Source: Aquitalea magnusonii (GTDB lineage: Bacteria > Pseudomonadota > Gammaproteobacteria > Burkholderiales > Chromobacteriaceae). From it: DNA of 64,000 bases. Below the pieces are notes generated by a model that searched no databases, was not told the origin of the DNA, and saw nothing but the letters and a program-made list of their open reading frames with translations. The stretch covers positions 1,736,001 to 1,800,000 of the forward strand of contig NZ_AP018823.1 in assembly GCF_002217795.2 (NCBI RefSeq). The letters are read 5' to 3'. Of this stretch, positions 8,968-17,282 are shown piece by piece (the stretch's first letter is position 1; each line of letters opens with the position of its first letter). A program made the translations under genes and the position numbers.

Positions 8968-9009
8968 CTGAGCGCCAGCGCCGGATGCAAGGCCGGCACT
9001 GGCGCTCAG
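8968..9009 (-). terminator. hairpin after the puuB-like gene
   Basis: CTGAGCGCCAG-C-GCCGG (8968-8984) pairs with the complementary segment at 8993-9009 with one mismatch, giving a 16-bp stem just past the stop of the FAD oxidase. No T-run follows, so it may instead be a processing or stability hairpin. The rest of 8778-9024 shows nothing further. Confidence 0.4.
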
Positions 9010-9024
9010 GCAAGGCGTGCGGAC

Positions 9025-10308
9025 TCAGATACCCAGCTTGTCGCGCAGCGAGTAATACCAGGCACCCATGGCGGTGAACGGTACGCGCAGCAGATTGCCG
9101 CCTGGGAAGGGATAGTGCGGCAGGGTGGCAAAGGCGTCAAAGCGCTCGGCCTGGCCGCGTAGTGCCTCGGCCAGCACCTTGCCGGCCAGGTGGGTGTAGG
9201 TGACGCCATGGCCACTGCAACCCTGCGAGTAATAAATATTGTCGCCCAGCCGGCCAACTTGCGGCAGCCGTGACAGGGTCAGCAGGAAATTGCCGGTCCA
9301 GGCGTAATCGATTTTCACATTGGCCAGTTGCGGAAACACTTTCAGCATCTTGGGCCGGATGATGGCCTCGATATTGGCCGGATCGCGTGCGCCATACACC
9401 ACGCCGCCACCAAAAATCAGCCGCTTGTCTTCGCTCAGGCGGTAGTAGTCCAGCAGATAGTTGCAGTCTTCCACGCAGTAATCCTGCGGCAGCAGGCTGG
9501 CGGCCAGTTCATCGCCCAGCGGTTCGGTGGTGATCACCTGGGTGCCGCAAGGCATGGATTTGGCGGCCAGTTCCGGCAGCAGATTGCCCAGGTAGGCATT
9601 GCCAGCCACCACCAGGAATTTTGCCTTGACCCGTCCTTGCGGTGTGGATACCACCGGTTGCTGACCACGTTGAATGCTCAGGGCCGGTGATTGCTCGTAA
9701 ATCACGCCGCCTAGCGACTCTACTGCCGCCGCTTCGCCCAAAGCCAGATTGAGCGGATGGATGTGGCCGCCACTCATGTCCAGCATGCCGCCCACGTACT
9801 GCTCGGTGGCCACGATGCCACGCATCTCGTCCTTGCCCAGCAGTTGCAGCTGCTTGTGACCGTAACGCTCCCACAATGCCTTTTGTGATCGCAAATGCCC
9901 CATCTGCTTTTCACTCAGCGCGGCAAACACGCCGCCGTCCTTCAGCGCGCAATCGATGTGGTATTTGGCAATGCGCTCGCGGATGATGCGGCCGCCTTCA
10001 AATGCCATATCACCCAGCAGCTTGGCTTGTTGGCTGCCCACCGTGCGTTCTATCACGTCAATGTCGCGGCTGTAGCTGTTGACGATCTGGCCGCCATTGC
10101 GACCAGAGGCACCAAAGCCAACGCGGGCGGCCTCCAGCACGGTAACCTTGAAGCCGCTTTCCAGCAGGAATAGTGCGGTGGACAGGCCGGTATAGCCGGC
10201 ACCGATGATGCAGATGTCGGTTTCGATATCACCTTGCAGTGCCGGACGGGACGGAACCGGATTGGCAGAGGCGGCGTAGTAGGATTCTGGGTAGCTGGTT
10301 TGTGGCAT
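9025..10308 (-). CDS. puuB: FAD-dependent amine oxidoreductase, gamma-glutamylputrescine oxidase type
   Basis: A 427-residue DAO-family flavoenzyme. The N-terminal FAD motif is IIGAGYTGLSTALFLLESG (about 33-51), followed by VGFGASGRNGGQ (about 63-74), typical of PuuB/OrdL proteins. The C-terminal block YYSQGCSGHGVTYTHLAGK is also characteristic. PuuB oxidises gamma-glutamylputrescine to the aldehyde, H2O2 and ammonia in putrescine breakdown. The other puu genes are not here, so the exact amine is unproven. Two inverted repeats upstream (TTAAAC-N6-GTTTAA at 10313-10330 and ATTTGATCAAAT at 10384-10395) could be operators. No good ribosome site is seen at the ATG. Confidence 0.85.
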   Translation of the reverse strand: MPQTSYPESYYAASANPVPSRPALQGDIETDICIIGAGYTGLSTALFLLESGFKVTVLEAARVGFGASGRNGGQIVNSYSRDIDVIERTVGSQQAKLLGDMAFEGGRIIRERIAKYHIDCALKDGGVFAALSEKQMGHLRSQKALWERYGHKQLQLLGKDEMRGIVATEQYVGGMLDMSGGHIHPLNLALGEAAAVESLGGVIYEQSPALSIQRGQQPVVSTPQGRVKAKFLVVAGNAYLGNLLPELAAKSMPCGTQVITTEPLGDELAASLLPQDYCVEDCNYLLDYYRLSEDKRLIFGGGVVYGARDPANIEAIIRPKMLKVFPQLANVKIDYAWTGNFLLTLSRLPQVGRLGDNIYYSQGCSGHGVTYTHLAGKVLAEALRGQAERFDAFATLPHYPFPGGNLLRVPFTAMGAWYYSLRDKLGI

Positions 10309-10312
10309 TTCG

Positions 10313-10395
10313 TTAAACTTTTTCGTTTAATATTTTGCACATGCCAGATGATTCTAGCCCAGACTTTATCTTGCTGCCAAATTATTTGATCAAAT
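10313..10395 (-). promoter_or_regulatory. two candidate operators upstream of the puuB-like gene
   Basis: TTAAAC-N6-GTTTAA (10313-10330) ends four bases before the start codon, and ATTTGATCAAAT (10384-10395) is a perfect 12-bp palindrome about 75 bases upstream. The first would block ribosome access or early elongation if bound. No regulator is next to the gene, so the binding protein is unknown. Confidence 0.35.
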
Positions 10396-10501
10396 GTACG
10401 CGAAGGATATAGTGGCTGGCGGCCAGCGGGGAGCGGAAGAACTGGCGCGGCCAGCTTGCCGCGCCATGAAATACGGTTGAAATCAGTGATATGCCGCTTG
10501 C

Positions 10502-10723
10502 TTACTTGTTGTGGCCGTGTCCGCCGACGGTGGTGTTGACCTTACCGCCCGGCGCGGATGCTGTGTTTTTCTTGCCACTGGGCTTTTGGGTGGCTTCTCG
10601 CTGTTGCTGCTCAGCCTTCCATGCCTGGACCTCGCTGGCGCTGGGGGACTGCTGATGCAGCTTGTTGGCCAGTACCGGGCCGCTCATGACTACGCTAACA
10701 AGGGCAATTGCAATACGTTTCAT
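10502..10723 (-). CDS. small secreted protein of unknown function
   Basis: A 73-residue protein with a clear signal peptide (MKRIAIALVSVVMSGPVLA, cleavage after residue 19 or so). The mature part is about 54 residues, hydrophilic and Lys/Gln/Ser-rich, and ends in GGHGHNK. Its His-rich end could bind metal, but that is only a guess. AGGAG stands just before the ATG at 10723, which is the main support for it being real. It has its own intergenic space on both sides and no clear operon partner. I do not recognise a family. Confidence 0.7.
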   Translation of the reverse strand: MKRIAIALVSVVMSGPVLANKLHQQSPSASEVQAWKAEQQQREATQKPSGKKNTASAPGGKVNTTVGGHGHNK

Positions 10724-10990
10724 GGTCTCTCCTGATCGGATGAAGGGTTGACAGCAATGTCCGCAACTGGACTGTTGCCAGTCTAGAAATTCCCTGGGGC
10801 CGGATTAAGAGAGAAATTCCTAATCAGTGCTTGGTTATTTCTTTTCAAATATCAGGAAATTTCCCGGTACGCGCATGGCCTGGCGGCGTATTGTCATCTG
10901 CCTGTCGCGAAACCAGCCGGGGCAGGATGTTATGCTTGTCGCAATATGTGTTTGTTGCCGGCATGCAATGGCCGGCGTATCGAGAGAGTG

Positions 10991-12019
10991 ATGTCTGTAA
11001 TGAGCCTGTCTATTGCCAGTGCCAGCTATGGCGCTGATCAGGTTGGTCTGATCAGCGGGTATCGCTTTGTCCCCGGCCAGCGCGGGGAGGCTATCGGGTC
11101 TGATGCGGCGCTGGAATTCCTGCGCAGCAGCCCGCAGAACGAGGGTTTTGTCTGGCTGCATTTCAATCTGGCGCATGTGGCGTGCGAGCGCTGGATGCGT
11201 GCCAATCTGCCGCTGCCCGAGGATTTTGACGAAATGCTGCACGCCGGAGGCGGTTCCACCCGCATTGAACCGGCCGGCGGCATGTTGCTGGCGGTCATCA
11301 ACGATGTGGCATTGGGTTTTGGCGTGGTCAGTTCGGATGTGGCCACGCTATGGGTGGCGGCAGGTTCGCGCCTGCTGGTGACGGCCAGGGTGCGGCCGCT
11401 GCGCTCGGTGGACCGGCTGCGTGCGGCAGTAAAGGCGGGCGAGGTGTTTCCTTCGGCCCGCTCCTTGCTGTTCCACCTGATGCAGGATCAGGCCGATGTG
11501 ATGGCGGGCATTGTGCGGGAAACCACACGCAAGGTGGATCATATCGAAGACCGGCTGCTGGCCGAGCGCTTGCAGGATCACCGGGCCGAACTTTCCGGCA
11601 TGCGGCGCACCCTGGTGCGCATGCAGCGGCTGCTGGCCCCGGAGCCCGGCGCCCTGTTCCGCCTGCTGAACCGTCCGCCGTCCTGGCTGGCCGAGCCGGA
11701 TGTGCAGGCCTTGCGCGAGTCCACCGAAGAATTTTCCCTGGTGCTGAACGATCTGGCCACGCTGGTGGAGCGCATCAAGCTGCTGCAGGAAGAGTTGGCC
11801 GCCAAGCTGAACGAACAGACCAACCGCACCTTGTTCACCTTGACGATGGTGACGGTACTGGCCCTGCCCATCAATATCGTGGCCGGTTTTTTTGGCATGA
11901 ATGTGGGCGGTGTGCCGCTGGCCAATCATCCGCATGGCTTCTGGGTGCTGGTGGCCCTGGTGGCCAGCTTCACCCTGCTGGCCGGCTGGTGGGCGTTCAG
12001 CCGTCAGGCTGCGCGCTGA
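10991..12019 (+). CDS. zntB: CorA-family zinc transporter
   Basis: A 342-residue 2-TM protein of the CorA superfamily. A large N-terminal cytoplasmic domain (to about residue 280) ends in a long helix. Two membrane helices follow, with the GMN signature after the first (FFGMNVGG, about 303-310) and a short loop before the second. The N-terminal domain resembles ZntB more than CorA (FVWLHFNLAH near residue 55, ATLWVAAGSRLLVTAR). ZntB takes up Zn2+ with protons in enterobacteria. I chose the ATG at 10991 (GAGAG just upstream); an ATG nine bases on is also possible. No neighbouring zinc genes are seen. Confidence 0.87.
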   Translation: MSVMSLSIASASYGADQVGLISGYRFVPGQRGEAIGSDAALEFLRSSPQNEGFVWLHFNLAHVACERWMRANLPLPEDFDEMLHAGGGSTRIEPAGGMLLAVINDVALGFGVVSSDVATLWVAAGSRLLVTARVRPLRSVDRLRAAVKAGEVFPSARSLLFHLMQDQADVMAGIVRETTRKVDHIEDRLLAERLQDHRAELSGMRRTLVRMQRLLAPEPGALFRLLNRPPSWLAEPDVQALRESTEEFSLVLNDLATLVERIKLLQEELAAKLNEQTNRTLFTLTMVTVLALPINIVAGFFGMNVGGVPLANHPHGFWVLVALVASFTLLAGWWAFSRQAAR

Positions 12020-12136
12020 ATTAACCATGCAGCCCATGGGTGAACTTGGCGGCGCTCTGGCGTACAATAGCGCGCTTTGTGCCACCGGCAGTGGTCGGTG
12101 GAATCTTATCCAGTCAGATTGATAGCAAGGTATAGC

Positions 12137-12478
12137 ATGAGCGGTTTGCCCAATTGTCCCCAGTGTGGTTCCCAGTTTACCTATGAAGACGGCGCCATGC
12201 TGGTGTGCCCGGAGTGCGCCCATGAGTGGTCGGCGCAGGCCGAGGCTGCTGGTGAAGAGCAGGGCCGGGAAGTGCGTGATGCCAACGGCAACTTGCTGCA
12301 GGATGGCGACACCGTCACCGTGATCAAGGACCTGAAAGTGAAGGGCTCCTCCCTGGTGGTGAAGGTGGGCACCAAGGTAAAGAATATCCGCCTGGTGGAT
12401 GGCGATCACGATATCGACTGCAAGATCGATGGCATTGGTGCCATGGGCCTCAAGTCGGAATTCGTCAAGAAAGCCTGA
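12137..12478 (+). CDS. yjdM: YjdM/PhnA family zinc-ribbon protein
   Basis: A 113-residue protein with an N-terminal zinc ribbon (CPQCG at about 7-11 and CPECAHEW at about 25-32) and a C-terminal SH3-like PhnA domain ([25 protein letters not shown]). Length and sequence match the YjdM/PhnA family, which was named for phosphonate use but whose function remains unclear. It is monocistronic: a strong terminator follows 28 bases after the stop. The start at 12137 fits the family N-terminus exactly; the longer open frame from 12077 has no support. Confidence 0.92.
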   Translation: MSGLPNCPQCGSQFTYEDGAMLVCPECAHEWSAQAEAAGEEQGREVRDANGNLLQDGDTVTVIKDLKVKGSSLVVKVGTKVKNIRLVDGDHDIDCKIDGIGAMGLKSEFVKKA

Positions 12479-12506
12479 ACCGCCTGCATGAGGCGAGCAG
12501 CGTACC

Positions 12507-12531
12507 AGCACCCGCAAGCGGGTGCTTTTTT
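12507..12531 (+). terminator. intrinsic terminator after yjdM
   Basis: The inverted repeat AGCACCCGC (12507-12515) and GCGGGTGCT (12518-12526) is followed directly by a run of six T. Confidence 0.9.
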
Positions 12532-12604
12532 CATGCCGGGCAGCAATCGGCCATGCCGATGCCGCGCTTTTGCTACTATGCCGTTTTACCCGCCAACCTG
12601 AGCC

Positions 12605-13954
12605 ATGCAGACTTCCGATGCCGTGTATTCTCCGCCAGCCACGCGCCAGCTGATCATTTTTGCCATCCCGGTAATGCTGGCCGCGCTGGCCACGCCCTTG
12701 ATGGGGCTGGTGGATACCGCCGTGCTGGGCCGGCTGGGCAAACCGGTGGCGTTGGCCGCGGTGGCGGTGGGGGGCAGCATTTTCACCGTGCTGTACTGGT
12801 GTTTCAGTTTTCTGCGCTTTACCACCACCGGGCTGGTGGCGCAGGCCGCCGGGCAGCATAGCCAGCGCGGCGTGGTGCTGGCCGGTTTGCGGCCGATGCT
12901 GGCGGCCCTGCTGGGCGGGCTCGGCCTGTTGCTATTGCAGCAGCCACTGTTGTGGCTGGCCTTGCGTCTGCTGGCACCGCCGCCGGAGGTGGCTGCGCTG
13001 ACGCGAGACTATTTCTCGGCCCGTATCTGGTCTGCGCCCTTTACCTTGCTGTCCTATGCCCAGTTTGCCTGGCTGCTGGGTTTGGGCCACTCACGCCAGG
13101 TCATGGTATTGCAATTGCTGATGAATCTGCTCAATGCGCTGCTGGCGGTGGCCTTGGTGTCCTGGCTGGGCTGGGGAGTGGCCGGTGCCGGCTGGGCTAC
13201 GGCCATCGCCGAGGCGGTGGGCAGTGTGCTGGCCTGGCGGGTGATGCTGCGCCATGCCGGCTGGCAGCAATGGCAACAGGCTTGCGCCGCCGCCGGAGGC
13301 TGGGCGGCCTGGCGGCAATTGTTTGCCGCCAATATCGACATCATGGTCCGTACCCTGTTGCTGACCGTCGCTTTTGCCCTGATGACGCGCAGCGGCGCGC
13401 AACTGGGTACGCTGACGCTGGCGGCCAACCAGTTGCTGCTGCAGGCTTTCATGGTGTGCGTCAGCTTGCTGGATGGCTTTGCCGTGGCGGCCGAGGTGCA
13501 TGGCGCGCATGCAATTGGTGCCGGCAGCCGCGCGGGGCTGGTGCTGGTGGTGCGCCGTTGCGGCTGCTTGTCCTTGGGCTGGAGCAGCCTGCTGGCGCTG
13601 GCGATGCTGCTGCTGGGGTGGTTTTATCTGCCGCTGATGACACCGGATCAGCAGTTGCAGCAACTGGCAGCCCGCTACTGGTTCTGGCTGGTGGCACTGC
13701 CGCCGGTGTGCATCTGGGCTTTCTTCTGGGATGGCGTGTTCATGGGTGCCATGCGCACCGCCGTGTTGCGCAATGGCATGTTGCTGAGTTTTGCCATGTA
13801 TGTGCCAAGCCTGTGGCTATTGCAGCATGCGCTGGGCAATCATGGTGTTTGGGCGGCACTGCTGGTGCTGATGGCCATGCGTGGCCTGTTGCTGACCTTG
13901 GCTTGGCCGCGCCTGCGCGACAGCGTGGGCCAGGGCCGGCCTGCTGGCTGCTGA
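12605..13954 (+). CDS. MATE-family multidrug/sodium efflux transporter (DinF-like)
   Basis: A 449-residue membrane protein with about 12 hydrophobic helices in two similar halves, as in MATE proteins. The start (FAIPVMLAALATPLMGLVDTAVLGRLG, within residues 18-45) carries the conserved Pro and Asp of the DinF branch. Such proteins export drugs or other cationic compounds using H+ or Na+. It is alone on its strand between two terminators, so it is probably monocistronic. The substrate cannot be read from the sequence. Confidence 0.9.
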   Translation: MQTSDAVYSPPATRQLIIFAIPVMLAALATPLMGLVDTAVLGRLGKPVALAAVAVGGSIFTVLYWCFSFLRFTTTGLVAQAAGQHSQRGVVLAGLRPMLAALLGGLGLLLLQQPLLWLALRLLAPPPEVAALTRDYFSARIWSAPFTLLSYAQFAWLLGLGHSRQVMVLQLLMNLLNALLAVALVSWLGWGVAGAGWATAIAEAVGSVLAWRVMLRHAGWQQWQQACAAAGGWAAWRQLFAANIDIMVRTLLLTVAFALMTRSGAQLGTLTLAANQLLLQAFMVCVSLLDGFAVAAEVHGAHAIGAGSRAGLVLVVRRCGCLSLGWSSLLALAMLLLGWFYLPLMTPDQQLQQLAARYWFWLVALPPVCIWAFFWDGVFMGAMRTAVLRNGMLLSFAMYVPSLWLLQHALGNHGVWAALLVLMAMRGLLLTLAWPRLRDSVGQGRPAGC

Positions 13955-13957
13955 GAA

Positions 13958-13990
13958 GCAAAACACCCGCCCAGGCGGGCCGGGCGGGTG
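13958..13990 (-). terminator. terminator between the MATE gene and a small minus-strand gene
   Basis: CACCCGCCC (13964-13972) pairs with GGGCGGGTG (13982-13990). On the minus strand it is followed by TTTTGCTT, so it best serves the 64-residue gene ending at 13996. It also lies just after the MATE stop and may work both ways. Confidence 0.75.
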
Positions 13991-13995
13991 CAGTT

Positions 13996-14190
13996 TCAGG
14001 CCGTGGTATTGATGTTGATGCCGATGGTGGCGGATAGCGGCTGCAGCGGGCGTTCGGCTGTGCCGGTCGTGCTGTTGTCCTGGTCTGCGTCGCGGTCCAG
14101 CCTTCTGGCTGCAGCGCCGCCAGCCTGTGCCGCAGCTTGCAGGCCGGCAGGGAAGGGACTGCTGCCGGATGCGGATATGCCGGATGTCAT
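13996..14190 (-). CDS. small protein of unknown function
   Basis: A 64-residue protein, Ala/Gly/Ser-rich in its first half, with no membrane segment, no Cys and the C-terminus ATIGININTTA. I do not recognise it. Reasons to think it is real: AGGAGAATCAGC sits immediately before the ATG at 14190, and an intrinsic terminator starts six bases past its stop, on the same strand. Its low-complexity N-terminal half and short hydrophobic end recall small motility-associated proteins that travel with flagellar genes, but that link is a guess. Confidence 0.6.
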   Translation of the reverse strand: MTSGISASGSSPFPAGLQAAAQAGGAAARRLDRDADQDNSTTGTAERPLQPLSATIGININTTA

Positions 14191-14381
14191 GCTGATTCTC
14201 CTGTAGGGGAGGATTCCCCGCCGCCATCTTGCCGTGCCAGTCTTAACGCTGGCTTAAGCTTGGCCCGCCGCGGGGCGGGGGCTGGCCCGTGCTTGGCCCG
14301 CTGCCCATGGCGCGGACGCAGTGTGGCCGCAGCGTATCCGCGGCCTCTGGCCGGGCCGAGCAATGATTTGCAGGAGCAGGA

Positions 14382-15032
14382 ATGGTGACATTGAGCAAGG
14401 AGGAGGCCGCGGCCTTGCAGGCCTCCATCGGACAGGTGAGCCGCCGGGTGGCGGCGGCGCTGCAGGCGGCTCCCGCGCGGGAGCATGTCTTGCAGTTTGT
14501 TACCCATCTGCATGCCGGTATCGACAAAACCGTGGCGCAAGCCATGCAGCGTGGGCTGCCGCCGGCCTGCCAGCCCGGCTGTGACAGTTGCTGTCATTTG
14601 CGCGTGGAGGCCAGTCAGGCCGAGGCGCTGCACATTGCCCGCCATCTACGGCAGGGCGGGCCGCAGCAAGTACAGCGCTTGCGCCAGCGCCTGCTTTGGC
14701 GTCAGGCGCAAGGGCAGGCTGCCGGGCCGCTGGCCCGCCTGGCCTGTGTATTCCTGCAGGATGGCTTGTGCAGCATTTATGCCTTGCGACCGGCAAGCTG
14801 CCGCAAGGCACATTCCTTTTCCGCCGCTGCCTGTCGCTCACAGGCGGCTGAAATCCCGCAGGATTTGTCCATCACCCTGGCGGCAGAGGCTCTGCAAGGT
14901 GGTTGCGCAGCCGGTTACAGACAGGCCGGGCTGGCGGCGGCGGCGCTGGAACTGACCGCAGCCATGCTGTGGGCACTGGATGAGGCTGCCGAGGCGGCCT
15001 GGCTGGCGGGGCGGGACAGCATGCCGGACTAG
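14382..15032 (+). CDS. YkgJ-family cysteine-cluster protein
   Basis: A 216-residue protein of the YkgJ type, which has a Cys cluster thought to bind Zn or Fe-S. The signature CQPGCDSCCHLRVEASQAEA (about 64-83) gives CxxxCxxCC, followed by a second group (CVFLQDGLCSIYALRPASC, about 125-143, then CRS and GGCAAGY). Function is unknown in the family. The start at 14382 follows GCAGGAGCAGGA, a good ribosome site. A large share of Ala and Leu helices surrounds the cluster. The half-size EamA gene follows after 106 bases. Confidence 0.85.
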   Translation: MVTLSKEEAAALQASIGQVSRRVAAALQAAPAREHVLQFVTHLHAGIDKTVAQAMQRGLPPACQPGCDSCCHLRVEASQAEALHIARHLRQGGPQQVQRLRQRLLWRQAQGQAAGPLARLACVFLQDGLCSIYALRPASCRKAHSFSAAACRSQAAEIPQDLSITLAAEALQGGCAAGYRQAGLAAAALELTAAMLWALDEAAEAAWLAGRDSMPD

Positions 15033-15138
15033 TGCAGGCGCAGCATGACTAGCCGCCACGTTGGCGGGGCATGCTTGTTGCTGATGCCGCCGGGTGTGCG
15101 GTGCGGTAGTGCAAGTGGCAATAGCAAAGGACAAAATC

Positions 15139-15567
15139 ATGGAAAGCTGGTTTTTCTGGGCCTTGGGATCGGCGGTGTTTGCTGCCTGCACCGCGGTGCT
15201 GGCCAAGCTGGGGCTGCGGGGGGTGGATGCCGATCTGGCAACCTTGATCCGCACCGGCATCATTGCCGTGCTGTTATCACTGTTTGTCGCCTTCACCGGC
15301 AAATGGAGCAATCCGCTGCTGTTGTCAGGCAAAAACTGGTTGTTTCTCGGCCTGTCCGGGCTGGCTACCGGTGCCTCCTGGACCTGTTATTTCCGCGCCT
15401 TGCAGTTGGGCGAGGCCAGCAAGGTGGCACCGGTGGACAAGCTCAGCCTGGTACTGGTGGCGGTGTTTGCCGTGCTGTTTCTGGGTGAGCGGCCTGCGCC
15501 ACGGGAGTGGCTGGGCATTGGCCTGGTGGCGCTGGGCGTGCTGGTGCTGGCCATGCGCCGCGGCTGA
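15139..15567 (+). CDS. single-domain EamA (DMT superfamily) transporter
   Basis: A 142-residue membrane protein of about five helices containing one EamA domain only. Two-domain relatives are about 290 residues, so this one should act as a dimer. The block ALQLGEASKVAPVDKLSLVL (about 88-107) and GERPAPREWLGIGLVALGVL are typical of the short YchE/YdcZ-like EamA group. Substrates are usually small metabolites or amines; none can be deduced here. I picked the ATG at 15139 after AAAGGAC; the frame is open to 15094 but adds an implausible N-terminus. Confidence 0.85.
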   Translation: MESWFFWALGSAVFAACTAVLAKLGLRGVDADLATLIRTGIIAVLLSLFVAFTGKWSNPLLLSGKNWLFLGLSGLATGASWTCYFRALQLGEASKVAPVDKLSLVLVAVFAVLFLGERPAPREWLGIGLVALGVLVLAMRRG

Positions 15568-15578
15568 TGCGGTCTGGC

Positions 15579-15815
15579 TTAGGCCGGACAGGGCTGCGGG
15601 CTTTGGGCCTGCTGCTCCAGCAGCCATTCGTAAAAGGCATGATCCAGCAACCAGGCGTCGTCGCCATGGCGCAGAATCCACATCGGGCCGCCACAAGGGC
15701 CGATGCAGCGTCCGGCAATATCGTAAACCCCGGCAGGGATGCGTCTGACGGATTCGAAGTCGGGCAGGGACAGGGCGGGCAAACTGTTGCCGGCATGGAT
15801 GGCAAGTACGGGCAT
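15579..15815 (-). CDS. hypothetical small protein, start uncertain
   Basis: The minus-strand frame gives 78 residues from the ATG at 15815, with a sensible composition (VYDIAGRCIGPCGGPMWIL, then HAFYEWLLEQQ) and two Cys in RCIGPCGG. I do not recognise it. The frame extends to an ATG at 15905, but a terminator-like hairpin (15822-15846) lies in that extension. Neither start has a convincing ribosome site. It may be a real small gene expressed from a leaderless or read-through transcript, or a remnant. Confidence 0.45.
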   Translation of the reverse strand: MPVLAIHAGNSLPALSLPDFESVRRIPAGVYDIAGRCIGPCGGPMWILRHGDDAWLLDHAFYEWLLEQQAQSPQPCPA

Positions 15816-15821
15816 ACGGAC

Positions 15822-15846
15822 AAAGAAAACCCACGCCTGGCGTGGG
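15822..15846 (-). terminator. terminator after the Crp/Fnr regulator
   Basis: CCCACGCC-T-GGCGTGGG (15830-15846) is followed on the minus strand by TTTTCTTT. The loop is very tight, so the top of the stem will open. It lies 68 bases past the Crp/Fnr stop. Confidence 0.65.
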
Positions 15847-15913
15847 AAAGAGTCGTCTACAAAGGAGGAAGACCCACCATACCTGTACTTAATGGTGGTT
15901 GTCATCGGTGCTT

Positions 15914-16654
15914 TTACTTATCAATCGCGGCCTGATAGCCAACATCCTCCCGCGCCTGCGCGGCCAGCAACTGCAGGCCGGGCTGATCGACAATTTCCAC
16001 CACGCCGCGCCGCAGCCGTAGCAGACCGGCAGCCGCCATCACTTGCAGCTGCTGGTTTACCGTCTGGCGCGAGAGCGCCAGCATGGCCGCCAGCCGGGTT
16101 TGCGACAGCGGCAGTTCACGCAGGGTGCTGCCCTGCAGTGCGCCGTAACTATTGCTCATCTGCAACAGCCGCCGTGCCAGGCGTGGACCGGGCGGAAGCA
16201 GCATCAGGTCTTCCATGGCAATGAATGAAGCGCGTACTTTCTGGCTGAGCAGCCGGCCCAGATCGCGCCAGTACTGTGGCTGCGCGGCCAGCAGCGCCAG
16301 CAGCGGTGCTTGTGGCACATGCACCAGAGTGACCGTGCTGTCAGTCCAGGCATCGTGGGTACGGCTGGCGGCATCAAACAGGGCAATTTCTCCAAACCAC
16401 TGCGGCGGAGCCAGTACGGCGGCAATGGCTTCCTGACCGCTGGCATCGCTGCCGCTGATTCTTACCAGCCCCTCGGCCAGGCCGTACAGGCCATCGGCGG
16501 CATCGCCACGGGCAAACAGCCGCTGGCCGGCAGGTAGCACCAGCAGCCGGGCATGCTGTTGCAGCCAGTGCTGCAAGTCCGCTGGCAGTGACTGGAACCA
16601 GCTGCTATTGCTGAGGGAGGCGGGCAAGCTGGCGCTGCCGGATGACTGGGACAT
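15914..16654 (-). CDS. Crp/Fnr-family transcriptional regulator
   Basis: A 246-residue regulator. The N-terminal cyclic-nucleotide-binding-type beta roll covers about residues 35-145 (LVLPAGQRLFARGDAADGLYGLAEGLVRI, a typical stretch). The C-terminal winged helix has the recognition region LPLSQTRLAAMLALSRQTVNQQL (within residues 190-215). It has no N-terminal Cys set as in FNR, so it does not bind an FNR-type Fe-S cluster. The effector is unknown. It is transcribed divergently from the Mpo1-like gene, across 97 bases, and could control it. Confidence 0.9.
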   Translation of the reverse strand: MSQSSGSASLPASLSNSSWFQSLPADLQHWLQQHARLLVLPAGQRLFARGDAADGLYGLAEGLVRISGSDASGQEAIAAVLAPPQWFGEIALFDAASRTHDAWTDSTVTLVHVPQAPLLALLAAQPQYWRDLGRLLSQKVRASFIAMEDLMLLPPGPRLARRLLQMSNSYGALQGSTLRELPLSQTRLAAMLALSRQTVNQQLQVMAAAGLLRLRRGVVEIVDQPGLQLLAAQAREDVGYQAAIDK

Positions 16655-16751
16655 GATATCTCCGTGCTATGTCGGCTGGCTGACACTGCAAAAGCGCATT
16701 CTGCCTGATGATGCAGGGCTTGTGCCGAAGACAACAACGAGGAGGAGCATC

Positions 16752-17261
16752 ATGAACACCTTGCCGCAGCAACTGGCTGCCTATGCCGCCTACCATCGGG
16801 ACTGGCGCAATATTGCCACCCATTTTGTCGGGATCCCGGCGATTGTTCTGTCCAGTGCCAGCCTGCTGTCGCGCCCGGCCTGGCCGGTGGCCGGACTGCC
16901 GCTGTCGCCAGCCGTGCTGCTGGCAGCCTTGCTGGCGCTGTACTACCTGCGGCTGGATCGCCGTTTCGGCCTGCTGATGACGCTGTTGCTCGGTCTGGTG
17001 CTGCTGGCCGCCGCAGGCATGGCGGCGTTGCCGGATGGCGAATGGCTATGGCTGAGCGTGGGGGGCTTTGTGCTGGGCTGGGTGTTCCAACTGGTGGGTC
17101 ATGTGTGGGAAGGCCGTAAACCGGCGTTTGTCGACGATATCAGTGGCCTGGCCATCGGCCCCTTGTTCATCGTGTTCGAGCTGCTGGTGCTGCTGGGAGC
17201 CTGCCGACAATTGGCCCGCCAGGTGAAGGCTTTGCACACGCCACCTGCCGGTCAGCGCTGA
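16752..17261 (+). CDS. Mpo1/YGL010w-like family membrane protein (DUF962)
   Basis: A 169-residue membrane protein. The opening AAYAAYHRDWRNIATHFVGIP (within residues 9-30) and the later GHVWEGRKPAFVDD (about 114-127) hold the conserved His residues of the Mpo1 family. Yeast Mpo1 is an Fe2+-dependent dioxygenase that shortens 2-hydroxy fatty acids by alpha-oxidation. Four hydrophobic helices are visible. GGAGGAGCATC precedes the ATG at 16752, so the start is firm. The lipid role is assumed from the family. It ends 21 bases from the convergent photolyase gene. Confidence 0.85.
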   Translation: MNTLPQQLAAYAAYHRDWRNIATHFVGIPAIVLSSASLLSRPAWPVAGLPLSPAVLLAALLALYYLRLDRRFGLLMTLLLGLVLLAAAGMAALPDGEWLWLSVGGFVLGWVFQLVGHVWEGRKPAFVDDISGLAIGPLFIVFELLVLLGACRQLARQVKALHTPPAGQR

Positions 17262-17282
17262 ACTTGTTTCAGTCTGGCCCGG

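Noticed and set aside
11348..12859. Long open frame of 503 codons on the minus strand
   Set aside because: It crosses zntB, yjdM and the MATE start in antisense, runs through a strong terminator and has a His/Gln-rich composition without motifs.
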